The notes below the pieces were generated by a model, which did not search any database, was not told the origin of the DNA, and saw nothing but the letters and a program-made list of their open reading frames with translations. This document shows, piece after piece, positions 1 to 6,317 of a DNA stretch of 12,358 nt (the stretch's first letter is position 1; each line of letters starts with the position of its first letter). Where the stretch lies: contig CAMYWU010000019.1 of NCBI GenBank assembly GCA_947302895.1, positions 1 through 12,358 on the forward strand, written 5' to 3'. This DNA comes from an uncultured Clostridia bacterium. Its GTDB lineage: Bacteria > Bacillota > Clostridia > Oscillospirales > Acutalibacteraceae. The position numbers and the translations under genes are program-made.

Positions 1-329
1 TTATCTGCTATGCTCCCTGTATCAACCACGGTATTAAGATGCCGTTCAACCAGACAGAGCAGAAGAAGGCAGTTCAGGCTGGCTACTGGAACCTCTTCAG
101 ATATAATCCTGCTCTTATTGCTCAGGGCAAGAATCCGTTCTCACTCGATTCAAAGGCTCCTTCAGCTGATTATATCGAGTTCATCGAGGGCGAAACAAGA
201 TATTCAGCTCTCAAGCGTTCATTCCCAGGCAAGGCAGAACAGCTCTTCTCTATCGCAGCAGAAAATTCAATCGACAAGTATAACAAACTTGCAAGACTTG
301 TTGATTATTATGCTCCTTCAGCAGAGTAA
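1..329 (+). CDS. nifJ: Pyruvate:ferredoxin oxidoreductase, C-terminal fragment (5' end outside window)
   Basis: The reading frame is open from the window edge (first full codon at base 3) to TAA at 327-329, giving the last 108 residues. The motifs YAPCINHG, then AGYWNLFRYNP, then AQGKNPFSLDSKAP, then RYSALKRSFP are the signature C-terminus of pyruvate:ferredoxin (flavodoxin) oxidoreductase. This large cytoplasmic TPP and iron-sulfur enzyme turns pyruvate and CoA into acetyl-CoA, CO2 and reduced ferredoxin in anaerobes. From knowledge of the family, the cysteine in APCINHG (codon 18-20) should be the last ligand of the [4Fe-4S] cluster nearest TPP. The protein ends soon after the conserved block, without the long tail of the Desulfovibrio enzyme. 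Its promoter lies outside the window, and a hairpin terminator follows 16 bases after the stop. Identification is firm; only completeness is unknown. Confidence 0.93.
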   Translation, partial: ICYAPCINHGIKMPFNQTEQKKAVQAGYWNLFRYNPALIAQGKNPFSLDSKAPSADYIEFIEGETRYSALKRSFPGKAEQLFSIAAENSIDKYNKLARLVDYYAPSAE

Positions 330-340
330 TTAAAAAGAAT

Positions 341-375
341 AAAAAACATCGGAGAGAAATCTCCGATGTTTTTTT
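341..375. terminator. Bidirectional rho-independent terminator between converging genes
   Basis: A perfect stem pairs 346-355 with 360-369 across a GAAA loop (356-359). It is flanked by an A-run at 341-346 and a T-run at 369-375, so it can end transcription in both directions: the oxidoreductase gene on the plus strand and the flavoprotein gene (stop at 402-404) on the minus strand. Confidence 0.9.
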
Positions 376-401
376 GTTGCCAAAAACTAAAAAATATATT
401 A

Positions 402-1019
402 TTATCTAATAAAGTTGGTGAAGGTTTTTGCTTCCGGCTCAGGGAGTCCGAATTCTTCCTTGCCGAGCTCAATGCTTCTCATAAGGAAAATCATATTATT
501 TGCAAGAACTCTCATTGTCTGCAAACCTTCCGAATCACGTGCCGCTTCGCCGGGAGCGCCGCCGTGGATGCTGTTCCAGTAATTAGAGGAAACTATCGGC
601 ATCTGGTTGATTGAAAAATATTTATTGAGCTGGTCAAAGGTTGCAGAAAGTCCGCCCCTTCTGCCGCAAACAACGCTTGCGCCAACCTTCATTGTTTTAT
701 CGTATTTAGCAGAATAGAAAAGTCTGTCGAGACAGGCAACAAGAGTTGCATTTGCAGAAGCATAGTAAACGGGAGTTGCAATAACAAGTCCGTTTGCATC
801 TTCAAGCTCGGTTGCAATCTCATTTACAACGTCGTTATATGCGCAGCGCCCCGTTCTTCTGCAAGCATTGCAGGCAACGCAGCCCCTTATATTTTTGTTT
901 CCTATCTGGAAAACCTCGTAATCAACCTTGTTTTTATCAAAAACACGTATCATTTCGTTAATTGCGATAGTTGTGTTTCCGTTTGGACGTGGTGAACCGT
1001 TGATAATAACAACCTTCAT
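402..1019 (-). CDS. Iron-sulfur flavoprotein (Isf-like, flavodoxin-fold NAD(P)H-dependent FMN reductase family)
   Basis: A 205-residue cytoplasmic protein. The N-terminus KVVIINGSPRPNGNT is the FMN-phosphate-binding loop of the flavodoxin-like fold, and ATPVYYASANATL (about 80-92) is the second flavin-contact segment. Four cysteines at 47, 50, 53 and 59 form a compact CX2CX2CX5C motif. As I recall, both spacing and positions match the [4Fe-4S] ligands of the archaeal iron-sulfur flavoprotein Isf. Known Isf proteins take electrons from ferredoxin and pass them to FMN, and a role against O2 or peroxide has been proposed. A link to the neighbouring pyruvate:ferredoxin oxidoreductase is plausible but inferred. 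The ATG is preceded by AAAGGAG (1028-1034, minus strand) at good spacing, and a near-consensus promoter lies upstream. The gene appears monocistronic. The cluster could be absent in vivo, but all four ligands are intact. Confidence 0.88.
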   Translation of the reverse strand: MKVVIINGSPRPNGNTTIAINEMIRVFDKNKVDYEVFQIGNKNIRGCVACNACRRTGRCAYNDVVNEIATELEDANGLVIATPVYYASANATLVACLDRLFYSAKYDKTMKVGASVVCGRRGGLSATFDQLNKYFSINQMPIVSSNYWNSIHGGAPGEAARDSEGLQTMRVLANNMIFLMRSIELGKEEFGLPEPEAKTFTNFIR

Positions 1020-1035
1020 ATAATCCGCTCCTTTA

Positions 1036-1063
1036 TTGAAACTGCTTTCGTGGTTATTATAAT
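1036..1063 (+). promoter_or_regulatory. SigA-type promoter for the phosphopantetheinyl transferase gene
   Basis: TTGAAA (1036-1041) and a perfect TATAAT (1058-1063) are separated by 16 bases. The predicted start near 1070 leaves a leader of about 37 bases before the ATG at 1107. The -10 shares bases 1058-1061 with the -10 of the minus-strand promoter, so the two probably cannot be occupied together. Confidence 0.7.
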
Positions 1064-1084
1064 ATATGAAAGTAAAAATATCAA
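1056..1084 (-). promoter_or_regulatory. SigA-type promoter for the iron-sulfur flavoprotein gene
   Basis: On the minus strand TTGATA (1079-1084) is separated by exactly 17 bases from a perfect TATAAT (1056-1061). Transcription would start near 1049, leaving a leader of about 30 bases that includes the AAAGGAG ribosome binding site. Its -10 box overlaps that of the opposing plus-strand promoter. Confidence 0.8.
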
Positions 1085-1106
1085 TTATTATTTTTTCGGA
1101 GTAAAA

Positions 1107-1736
1107 ATGGATAATATCAAAACAAGAATATTTATTTCAAATGTTGATTGCCTTGAAAACGGGGCTTTGTTTGATGCGCTATATAATAGCGTAAGCAAAA
1201 AGCGCAGGGAAAAAATTGATAGATTTCGCTTTGAAAGCGATAAAAGACTGTCCCTCGGAGTTGAGCTGCTTTTTAAAAAAGCGCTTGAAGATTGCGGTAT
1301 AAAATATGACAGTGTTGAAATAGTGTATGGTAAAAACGAAAAGCCCTATATAAGAGGGAACAAAGTATATTTCAATCTTTCCCATTCGGAGAATATGGCT
1401 TGCTGTGCGATATCGCAAAGCGAAATCGGAGTTGATACCGAGAAGATAAGCAAAGCCGATTTCAGACTCTCTGAAAGGATTTATACGGATAAGGAAAATG
1501 AATTTGTCTGCGGCAGCAAGGAGCGCTTTATAAGGCTCTGGGCGCTTAAAGAAAGCTATATGAAATATTGCGGCAGCGGGCTTTCGATAGCGCCGAGGGA
1601 TATTGAATTTGAGTTTATCGATGATATTCCTCACTATAAAGATCTGAGCTTTTTTGAATATGAAACAGAGGGCTATAGATTTGCTCTTTGCGGCGCAGAA
1701 AATGCCGAAATAATAAAGGTTAATTTAGGTGAATAA
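1107..1736 (+). CDS. 4'-phosphopantetheinyl transferase, Sfp type
   Basis: A 209-residue cytoplasmic enzyme of the family that moves the phosphopantetheine arm of CoA onto a serine of acyl- or peptidyl-carrier proteins. Signature motifs are in order: FNLSHS (89-94), GVDTEKI (108-114, metal ligands D110 and E112) and WALKESYMKY (145-154, with E149 and K153). These line up with D107, E109, E151 and K155 of Bacillus Sfp. Length is typical for Sfp-type rather than the shorter AcpS. The ATG at 1107 is chosen because GGAG (1098-1101) sits 5 bases upstream; an in-frame GTG at 1050 would lie inside the promoter. No carrier protein, NRPS, PKS or fatty-acid gene is in view, so the substrate is unknown. 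It stands alone with its own promoter and terminator. Confidence 0.92.
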   Translation: MDNIKTRIFISNVDCLENGALFDALYNSVSKKRREKIDRFRFESDKRLSLGVELLFKKALEDCGIKYDSVEIVYGKNEKPYIRGNKVYFNLSHSENMACCAISQSEIGVDTEKISKADFRLSERIYTDKENEFVCGSKERFIRLWALKESYMKYCGSGLSIAPRDIEFEFIDDIPHYKDLSFFEYETEGYRFALCGAENAEIIKVNLGE

Positions 1737-1740
1737 GCAG

Positions 1741-1769
1741 GGGGCGGAGAACATCCGCTCCTTTATTTT
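1741..1769 (+). terminator. Rho-independent terminator after the phosphopantetheinyl transferase gene
   Basis: The stem pairs 1741-1748 (GGGGCGGA) with 1754-1761 (TCCGCTCC), with one G-T pair and a 5-base loop. The T-rich stretch TTTATTTT follows. It lies 4 bases beyond the stop codon and separates this gene from the transporter operon. Confidence 0.82.
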
Positions 1770-1810
1770 GATAATTTATACAAAAAAATATAAAAAGTTT
1801 TAAAAAATTA

Positions 1811-1839
1811 GTGCAATTTATAAATATATATGGTATGAT
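1811..1839 (+). promoter_or_regulatory. Probable extended -10 promoter of the transporter/LRR operon
   Basis: TATGAT (1834-1839) is preceded by TGG at 1831-1833, the TGn extension that can compensate for a poor -35. The -35 at 17-base spacing is only GTGCAA (1811-1816). The region is very AT-rich, so other start sites are possible. The predicted leader is about 24 bases. Confidence 0.5.
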
Positions 1840-1857
1840 AAAGTGTAAAACTTTATG

Positions 1858-1862
1858 AGGAG
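1858..1862 (+). promoter_or_regulatory. Ribosome binding site that fixes the transporter start
   Basis: AGGAG at 1858-1862 lies 7 bases before ATG 1870. An earlier in-frame ATG at 1855 overlaps this site and has no Shine-Dalgarno of its own, so 1870 is preferred. Confidence 0.75.
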
Positions 1863-1869
1863 TGAATTT

Positions 1870-3666
1870 ATGGCTGAGAAAGGATTTTCAAAGGTAAAGG
1901 GACTCTTTACCGAAATCAAGACTCACTGGAACAAACCTGCTCCCGGCAAGTATGTTCCATACCGTGAATACCTGGATATCTGGGTAGGCTCGGGAAGTAA
2001 CTACGCCGGCTCTAAGATTCTTGAATACATAGCGTTCGGCGCAGGCTGTTATCTGATGATGTATCATTATAAGCTCCCTTATATAACCTATTCGGTTATC
2101 GGACTTATCAATATGCCTCTTGGATACCTATGGGCAATCCTATGGTGGATTGTTAGTGATAATCTGGGATTCCTTCCCAAGAAAACAGAGCGAAAGCTAT
2201 ACGGCGTTTATGTTGGCTCGGCAATTCTCGGAATACTTATGATAGTTCTTCCGTTCGACAGAATTCTCGACCCGACTAATCCCCTTGTTGCAACACTCAA
2301 TTCGTTCAGAGGAATTTCCGCCGCCTCGTCCATCAAGATTTTGGGAACCTTCATTCTCAACTCGGGCTGGAAGGGCGCTCGTAATATATTCTGGAGAAAG
2401 AAGCTAATACCTAAATTCGGAAGATATAAGTATTCGCTTTATTGCGACTATATCCCGATGAACGTTATGGTTATCTTAATCGGATGGCTTCCGATTTACA
2501 ATGTTCAAAACGAGGTTGACAGAGTTTGGATGGCAAACCTCCTGTTTGCAATCTACTGCGTATACGGCTTTGGTAACAACCTTGAAATGTGCGCCCAGAA
2601 TATTTCGCCGAATGTTCGTGAAAGAATTCTTGTTCGTACATACCCGATTAAGCTTTCCCATATTTTCCATTCAATTCTTGCAATTCTTGTTCCCGTATTC
2701 ATTGGTATGACCACGGATAAGTGGGCTGATATTGCAGTTTTCAGATGGATTATTCCGATTATTTTCTTTGTTTCATCAACGCTTACAATTATTCTTGCAG
2801 GCAGAATCAAAGAACGTATTCCGCAGCCGCCCCTTGAAGCAAAGGTTAATATCAAAATCTGGGACGGTATGTTTGGCGTAATGCGTAACAAGTATAAATG
2901 GACTTTAACCATTGTAGGCTTGCTTGACTCTCTCGGAAACGGTATGCTTGCGTTTACAACCATTCTGTATCTGTATACCTTCCGTCTCAGCGGACTTGCA
3001 TATTCGCTTATTGTTGCGCTTGTTTCGTTTGCGGGAACTCCTCCCGATTTCTTCACGCCGTACTTCATTAAGCGTTTCAGCTATAAACAGATTATGATTT
3101 TCCATGAGTATTCAAGAGCGCTCGGATTTACGATTATCGTTCTTGCATATACCTTCCTTGGTCATAATCTTAAGCTATGCGGTATTATTTCTGTTGTTAT
3201 GCTCTTCCTTATGGAGATGTGTAAAACAGTTCCTGTTTCAGTCGGCCACGATATGGATATTCGTATTTCCGACTACCAGATGTATCTCTCAGGCGAGCGT
3301 CTTGAAAACTTCTCCGGCGTATTCGGCTGGTTCACAGGACCTATAACAACCTTCGTTGGTCTTATTATTCCTCTTCTTATGTTAAGAGGCGGATTCAACT
3401 CCAACTTCGATGTTTTGTTTATTGATGAATCGAGAAGCAAGATAATCGTTATTCCTATTATAATGGATATTATAGGATATCTTCTTATGTCAATTCCGTA
3501 TTACTTCTGGGATTACGACGATGATAAGCAACATAAGGTTATGGAAGTTTTGCGCCGTCGTGAAGAGGTAACAAGAAAGCAGATGGAAGAACAAGAGGGA
3601 ACAACCGATGAGGAGCTTCCCGAAGCAACCGAAGCTGTAATGGAAGAAGCGGAGGTGATGTCATGA
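1870..3666 (+). CDS. MFS-type membrane transporter, divergent member of the GPH (MFS_2) branch
   Basis: A 598-residue integral membrane protein with roughly 12-13 hydrophobic segments, starting about residue 49 (LEYIAFGAGCYLMMYHY) and ending about 547 (IMDIIGYLLMSIPYYFW). Two loops resemble the glycoside-pentoside-hexuronide:cation symporter family: NVRERIL (248-254), like the family's DxxER loop, and ISDYQMYLSGERLENFSG (466-483), like the DYxxWxTGxRxEG loop of melibiose-type permeases. A sugar or sugar-derivative symporter is thus possible, but the substrate is not readable. It is longer than typical GPH members (about 450-500), with an N-terminal soluble stretch of about 45 residues and a charged, acidic cytoplasmic tail (550-598) that may form a helix. 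Its stop overlaps the start of the next gene (ATGA), so the two products should be made in linked amounts. No glycoside hydrolase or binding protein is nearby. Confidence 0.78.
   Translation: MAEKGFSKVKGLFTEIKTHWNKPAPGKYVPYREYLDIWVGSGSNYAGSKILEYIAFGAGCYLMMYHYKLPYITYSVIGLINMPLGYLWAILWWIVSDNLGFLPKKTERKLYGVYVGSAILGILMIVLPFDRILDPTNPLVATLNSFRGISAASSIKILGTFILNSGWKGARNIFWRKKLIPKFGRYKYSLYCDYIPMNVMVILIGWLPIYNVQNEVDRVWMANLLFAIYCVYGFGNNLEMCAQNISPNVRERILVRTYPIKLSHIFHSILAILVPVFIGMTTDKWADIAVFRWIIPIIFFVSSTLTIILAGRIKERIPQPPLEAKVNIKIWDGMFGVMRNKYKWTLTIVGLLDSLGNGMLAFTTILYLYTFRLSGLAYSLIVALVSFAGTPPDFFTPYFIKRFSYKQIMIFHEYSRALGFTIIVLAYTFLGHNLKLCGIISVVMLFLMEMCKTVPVSVGHDMDIRISDYQMYLSGERLENFSGVFGWFTGPITTFVGLIIPLLMLRGGFNSNFDVLFIDESRSKIIVIPIIMDIIGYLLMSIPYYFWDYDDDKQHKVMEVLRRREEVTRKQMEEQEGTTDEELPEATEAVMEEAEVMS
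3651..3659 (+). promoter_or_regulatory. Near-perfect Shine-Dalgarno for the coupled LRR gene
   Basis: GGAGGTGAT at 3651-3659 matches the 16S rRNA anti-Shine-Dalgarno over nine bases while lying inside the last codons of the transporter gene. Four bases separate it from the ATG at 3663, which overlaps the transporter's TGA (3664-3666). Confidence 0.85.
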
Positions 3667-5099
3667 GCAAGAAAAAGAAGAATGTAAGCGAAGCTGCTGA
3701 AAATAATGATGATTTCCTCGCTCAGGAAGCAAAGGAAATGGAAGAGCAGGCTCCCGAATATACTCTTGACATCCCCGAGGATGAAATCTGGACCTATCAG
3801 ATTGAAGGACTCCAGGCTCCGAAAATCAACCATTCATACGATAATGCAAAGAAATCAAAGATTGCGGTTGTTTTAATCCTTCTTGTTGCAATCTCGCTCA
3901 GTATTTTCTTCTCATTCAGAGCGCTCAAAACAACTGAATATACTTTCAGCGACCTCGATGATGGCGGCTGTCAGCTTGTTTCATACGTTAACCCCGGCGC
4001 TATGAGAGAAATCACGGTTGACTATTTTGTTGATAAAGAGGGAAATAAGGATACTTCAAAGCCCGTAACCGATATTAAGGAATATGCTTTCAACTGCGAT
4101 AGCTCGATTGAAAGAATCAATATCGGAAAGGATGTTAAGAGCATCGACGGCAAGTCCTTCTATTCCTGCTGGAACTTGCAGTATATCGACGTTGATGATG
4201 AAAACCCGAACTACTGCGATATCGACGGCGTTCTTTACAACAAGGATAAAACCGAGATAATTCTTTATCCTATAGATTACGACAGAACACGCAGACTTAA
4301 AGAGGGCTATGCTCATCTTATCTGGCAGTGCGAGGCTTGCGGAAAGCTCTATGACGGCGAGGATGCAGTTCGTTATAATACCGAAACCAATTCAATTCCT
4401 CCCGAAGGCTTCCCCGAGGACTATAAGTGCCCCGGAAACGGCAGCGCATGCCCCTCAAAGAAGAGCGAATACTACTGGGCTGTTAAACCCGACCTTGTTG
4501 ACGATAACGGAAACGATATGTGGGAACTTTGGGGAACAACCGCAAAGTATGATGAAAAGTATTTCGAGGAATATAACCTTAAAACAAGAACCTACATAAT
4601 TCCTTCAACTGTTACAAAAATCGGTCAGCTTGCATTTGCATATTCAAATATTGTTGACCTCTATATGCCCGAGGGAATCACAACTATTTCCGACCAGGCA
4701 ATCTTCAAGGATGAGGAATTAAAGCACATCTATTCATATAAGGCAGCAGCGCCTGTTGAAGGCACCTTCTATGATGTTATTCCTCAGCTCGGCACAGTTT
4801 ATAATTCACTTCCCGAGGGACTTGAAACCATCGGTTCAGATGCGTTCTATCACCTCAGAGGACTTGATTATATCTATTTCCCGTCATCCGTTAAGAAAAT
4901 CGGCCACCACTGTATGTGGGAAGCTGTTTATAAGGACGAGGATTCAAACGACCTCAAAGGTATAACTGAGCTCTATGTTGCAGCGGATGAAGAAACCTTC
5001 AAGGAAAACTGCGAACTCGGCGAAAGCTGGAGACCTGAATATAATAACGGAATATTCAGCAGAAAGGTTCCCGTAAACTACGGAGCTACAAGAAAATAA
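3663..5099 (+). CDS. Membrane-anchored BspA-like leucine-rich-repeat protein with a rubredoxin-like cysteine insert
   Basis: A 478-residue single-pass membrane protein. Residues 1-65 are acidic and presumably cytoplasmic. A basic AKKSK precedes one transmembrane helix (about 66-86), so residues 87-478 should face outward. The outer part carries BspA/LRR_5-type repeats: VTDIKEYAF...IERINIGKDVKSI (135-161), DIDGVLYNKDKTEIILYP (186-203), STVTKIGQLAF...VDLYMPEGITTI (315-342) and LPEGLETIGSDAF...IYFPSSVKKIG (383-414). Between repeat blocks lies an insert, about 220-272, with CEAC (223, 226) and C256-P...C263. The flanking GKLYD, GFPEDYKCP and KKSEYYW resemble a rubredoxin, except that the second knuckle is CX6C. 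It would bind Zn or Fe if folded; this is inference. Coupling to the transporter suggests a partner subunit or receptor-like accessory. Function unknown. Confidence 0.78.
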   Translation: MSKKKKNVSEAAENNDDFLAQEAKEMEEQAPEYTLDIPEDEIWTYQIEGLQAPKINHSYDNAKKSKIAVVLILLVAISLSIFFSFRALKTTEYTFSDLDDGGCQLVSYVNPGAMREITVDYFVDKEGNKDTSKPVTDIKEYAFNCDSSIERINIGKDVKSIDGKSFYSCWNLQYIDVDDENPNYCDIDGVLYNKDKTEIILYPIDYDRTRRLKEGYAHLIWQCEACGKLYDGEDAVRYNTETNSIPPEGFPEDYKCPGNGSACPSKKSEYYWAVKPDLVDDNGNDMWELWGTTAKYDEKYFEEYNLKTRTYIIPSTVTKIGQLAFAYSNIVDLYMPEGITTISDQAIFKDEELKHIYSYKAAAPVEGTFYDVIPQLGTVYNSLPEGLETIGSDAFYHLRGLDYIYFPSSVKKIGHHCMWEAVYKDEDSNDLKGITELYVAADEETFKENCELGESWRPEYNNGIFSRKVPVNYGATRK

Positions 5100-5100
5100 A

Positions 5101-5129
5101 AAATAAGCGTCTTATGACGCTTATTTTTT
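5101..5129 (+). terminator. Rho-independent terminator of the transporter/LRR operon
   Basis: The stem pairs AATAAGCGTC (5102-5111) with GACGCTTATT (5116-5125) around a TTAT loop, followed by a T-run to 5129. It begins 2 bases after the stop codon. Confidence 0.9.
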
Positions 5130-5132
5130 ATG

Positions 5133-5223
5133 CTCACGGACCACGGCTCACGAACCACGAACCACGAACCACGAACCACGAGCCACGGCTCACGGACCAC
5201 GAGCCACGAACCACGGACCACGC
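5133..5223. repeat. Heptanucleotide tandem array, 13 units
   Basis: Thirteen contiguous 7-base units with no gaps: CTCACGG, ACCACGG, CTCACGA, four ACCACGA, GCCACGG, CTCACGG, ACCACGA, GCCACGA, ACCACGG, ACCACGC. Bases 3-6 (CACG) never vary; all variation is at positions 1, 2 and 7. The array lies wholly between the operon terminator and the promoter of the aldo/keto reductase gene. Since 7 is not a multiple of 3 it is not protein-repeat DNA. Unit length and lack of unique spacers exclude CRISPR. Function unknown. Confidence 0.93.
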
Positions 5224-5229
5224 TATGTA

Positions 5230-5258
5230 TTGCCTTCCGATTGAATATGTGTTATTAT
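5230..5258 (+). promoter_or_regulatory. Promoter of the aldo/keto reductase gene
   Basis: TTGCCT (5230-5235) and TATTAT (5253-5258) are 17 bases apart. TGT immediately before the -10 provides an extended -10 element. The -35 begins only 7 bases after the heptamer array, so the array sits where an upstream activator or UP-element contact would be. Confidence 0.6.
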
Positions 5259-5265
5259 TAAACTT

Positions 5266-5272
5266 GAGGTGA
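5266..5272 (+). promoter_or_regulatory. Ribosome binding site that fixes the aldo/keto reductase start
   Basis: GAGGTGA lies 5 bases before ATG 5278. The alternative GTG start at 5269 falls within this site and can be discounted. Confidence 0.75.
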
Positions 5273-5277
5273 AAGAA

Positions 5278-6270
5278 ATGTTTACAGCTGATGAAAAGAG
5301 ATATGAGAAAATGACATATAATCGCTGCGGTGAAAGCGGCTTGAAGCTTCCGAAAATTTCACTGGGGCTCTGGCAGAATTTCGGCTACAATGCGGATTAT
5401 GATGAAATTAAGGATATAATTCTTACCGCCTTTGATAACGGCATAACCCATTTTGATTTGGCGAATAACTACGGTCCTGAGCCTGGCGATGCCGAGCGCA
5501 ATTTCGGAAGGATTTTAGCCGAGGAGTTAAAGCCGTACCGTGATGAGCTTATCATCTCAACCAAGGCGGGCTATGAGATGTGGAAGGGTCCCTATGGCAG
5601 GGGCGGCAGCAGGAAATATTTAACCGCCTCCCTCGACCAGTCTCTTAAGAGACTGGGGCTTGATTATGTTGATATTTTCTATCATCATTGCTTTGATGAG
5701 GAAACCCCTTATGAAGAGGTTGCAATGTGTATGGGCGATATTGCACGTCAGGGAAAGGCGCTGTATATCGGAGTCAGCAACTACGACGGCAGAAAAATGC
5801 ACAGAATAAATCATATATTTGATGATTATAATGCGCCCTACATAATTAATCAGAACCGCTATTCCATTCTTGACAGAACTATTGAGCAAAACGGTCTTAA
5901 GGAGCAGAGCAACAGAAAGGGCAGGGGAATTATTGCATTCTCGCCCCTTGCTCAGGGCAGACTTTCCGATAAGTTTGCAAAGGGCATTCCCGAAAATTCA
6001 AGGCTCTACGGAAGAACTGATTACAATAAGAGCATAGGTCTTGATGAAAACCAGATTGCTCAGATAAGAGGGCTTAAAACGATTGCGCAGGGCAGGGGCG
6101 AAACCCTCTCGCAAATGGCAATCAACTGGCTTTTAACAAAGGGCGTTACCTCTGTTTTAATCGGAGTGCGTACAAAGGCGCAGCTTCTTGAAAACCTCAA
6201 AGCGCTTGAGCATCCGCTTTTATCCGAGGAAGAAATGAAAAAGATTGACAATATAATACTTTTTGAATAG
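5278..6270 (+). CDS. Aldo/keto reductase, YghZ / Kv-beta-like subfamily
   Basis: A 330-residue cytoplasmic NADPH-dependent oxidoreductase with a TIM-barrel fold. The N-terminus, ending MTYNRCGESGLKLPKISLGLW, is the characteristic opening of the subfamily that includes E. coli YghZ (L-glyceraldehyde-3-phosphate reductase) and potassium-channel beta subunits. The catalytic tetrad is visible: D60 and Y65 in FDLANNYG, K96 in ISTKAG and H137 in IFYHHCFD. IGVSNYDGRKM, FSPLAQGRLSDKF and the C-terminal SVLIGVRTKAQLLENL segment supply nucleotide contacts. ATG 5278 is preferred over an in-frame GTG at 5269 because the GTG lies inside the Shine-Dalgarno GAGGTGA (5266-5272), 5 bases from the ATG; family alignment from memory also supports it. 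The gene has its own promoter and terminator. The true substrate may be any small aldehyde or methylglyoxal; detoxification is inferred. Confidence 0.92.
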   Translation: MFTADEKRYEKMTYNRCGESGLKLPKISLGLWQNFGYNADYDEIKDIILTAFDNGITHFDLANNYGPEPGDAERNFGRILAEELKPYRDELIISTKAGYEMWKGPYGRGGSRKYLTASLDQSLKRLGLDYVDIFYHHCFDEETPYEEVAMCMGDIARQGKALYIGVSNYDGRKMHRINHIFDDYNAPYIINQNRYSILDRTIEQNGLKEQSNRKGRGIIAFSPLAQGRLSDKFAKGIPENSRLYGRTDYNKSIGLDENQIAQIRGLKTIAQGRGETLSQMAINWLLTKGVTSVLIGVRTKAQLLENLKALEHPLLSEEEMKKIDNIILFE

Positions 6271-6277
6271 TAAGTAT

Positions 6278-6316
6278 AAAAAAGATTTGACGGTTTGAAC
6301 CGCCAAATCTTTTTTT
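6278..6316. terminator. Bidirectional terminator between converging genes
   Basis: A GATTTG-A-CGGT arm (6284-6294) pairs with ACCGCCAAATC (6299-6309), with one A-C mismatch and a 4-base loop. An A-run at 6278-6283 and a T-run at 6310-6316 flank it, so it works for the aldo/keto reductase gene (plus) and the large secreted-protein gene (minus), whose stop codon at 6318-6320 begins 2 bases beyond the T-run. Confidence 0.85.
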
Positions 6317-6317
6317 A

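Noticed and set aside
10..333. Second open frame overlapping the oxidoreductase 3' end
   Set aside because: It is a frame-shifted serine/arginine/leucine-rich shadow; the frame beginning at base 3 matches a known conserved C-terminus.
1050..1106. Upstream GTG start for the phosphopantetheinyl transferase
   Set aside because: It would place the start inside the promoter, has no Shine-Dalgarno, and adds 19 residues not expected for the family; ATG 1107 has GGAG at proper spacing.
402..1736. A biosynthetic (NRPS/PKS) cluster suggested by the phosphopantetheinyl transferase
   Set aside because: No carrier, adenylation, ketosynthase or thioesterase gene is present in the window.
1855..1869. Earlier ATG of the transporter gene
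   Set aside because: It overlaps the AGGAG that serves ATG 1870 and has no ribosome binding site of its own.
2553..3068. Open frame on the minus strand inside the transporter gene
   Set aside because: It is a shadow of a well-supported membrane protein gene; the sequence resembles no family.
5133..5223. Possible CRISPR array or coding repeat
   Set aside because: Units are 7 bases, contiguous and without unique spacers; 7 is not a multiple of 3 and no reading frame with a ribosome binding site runs through it.
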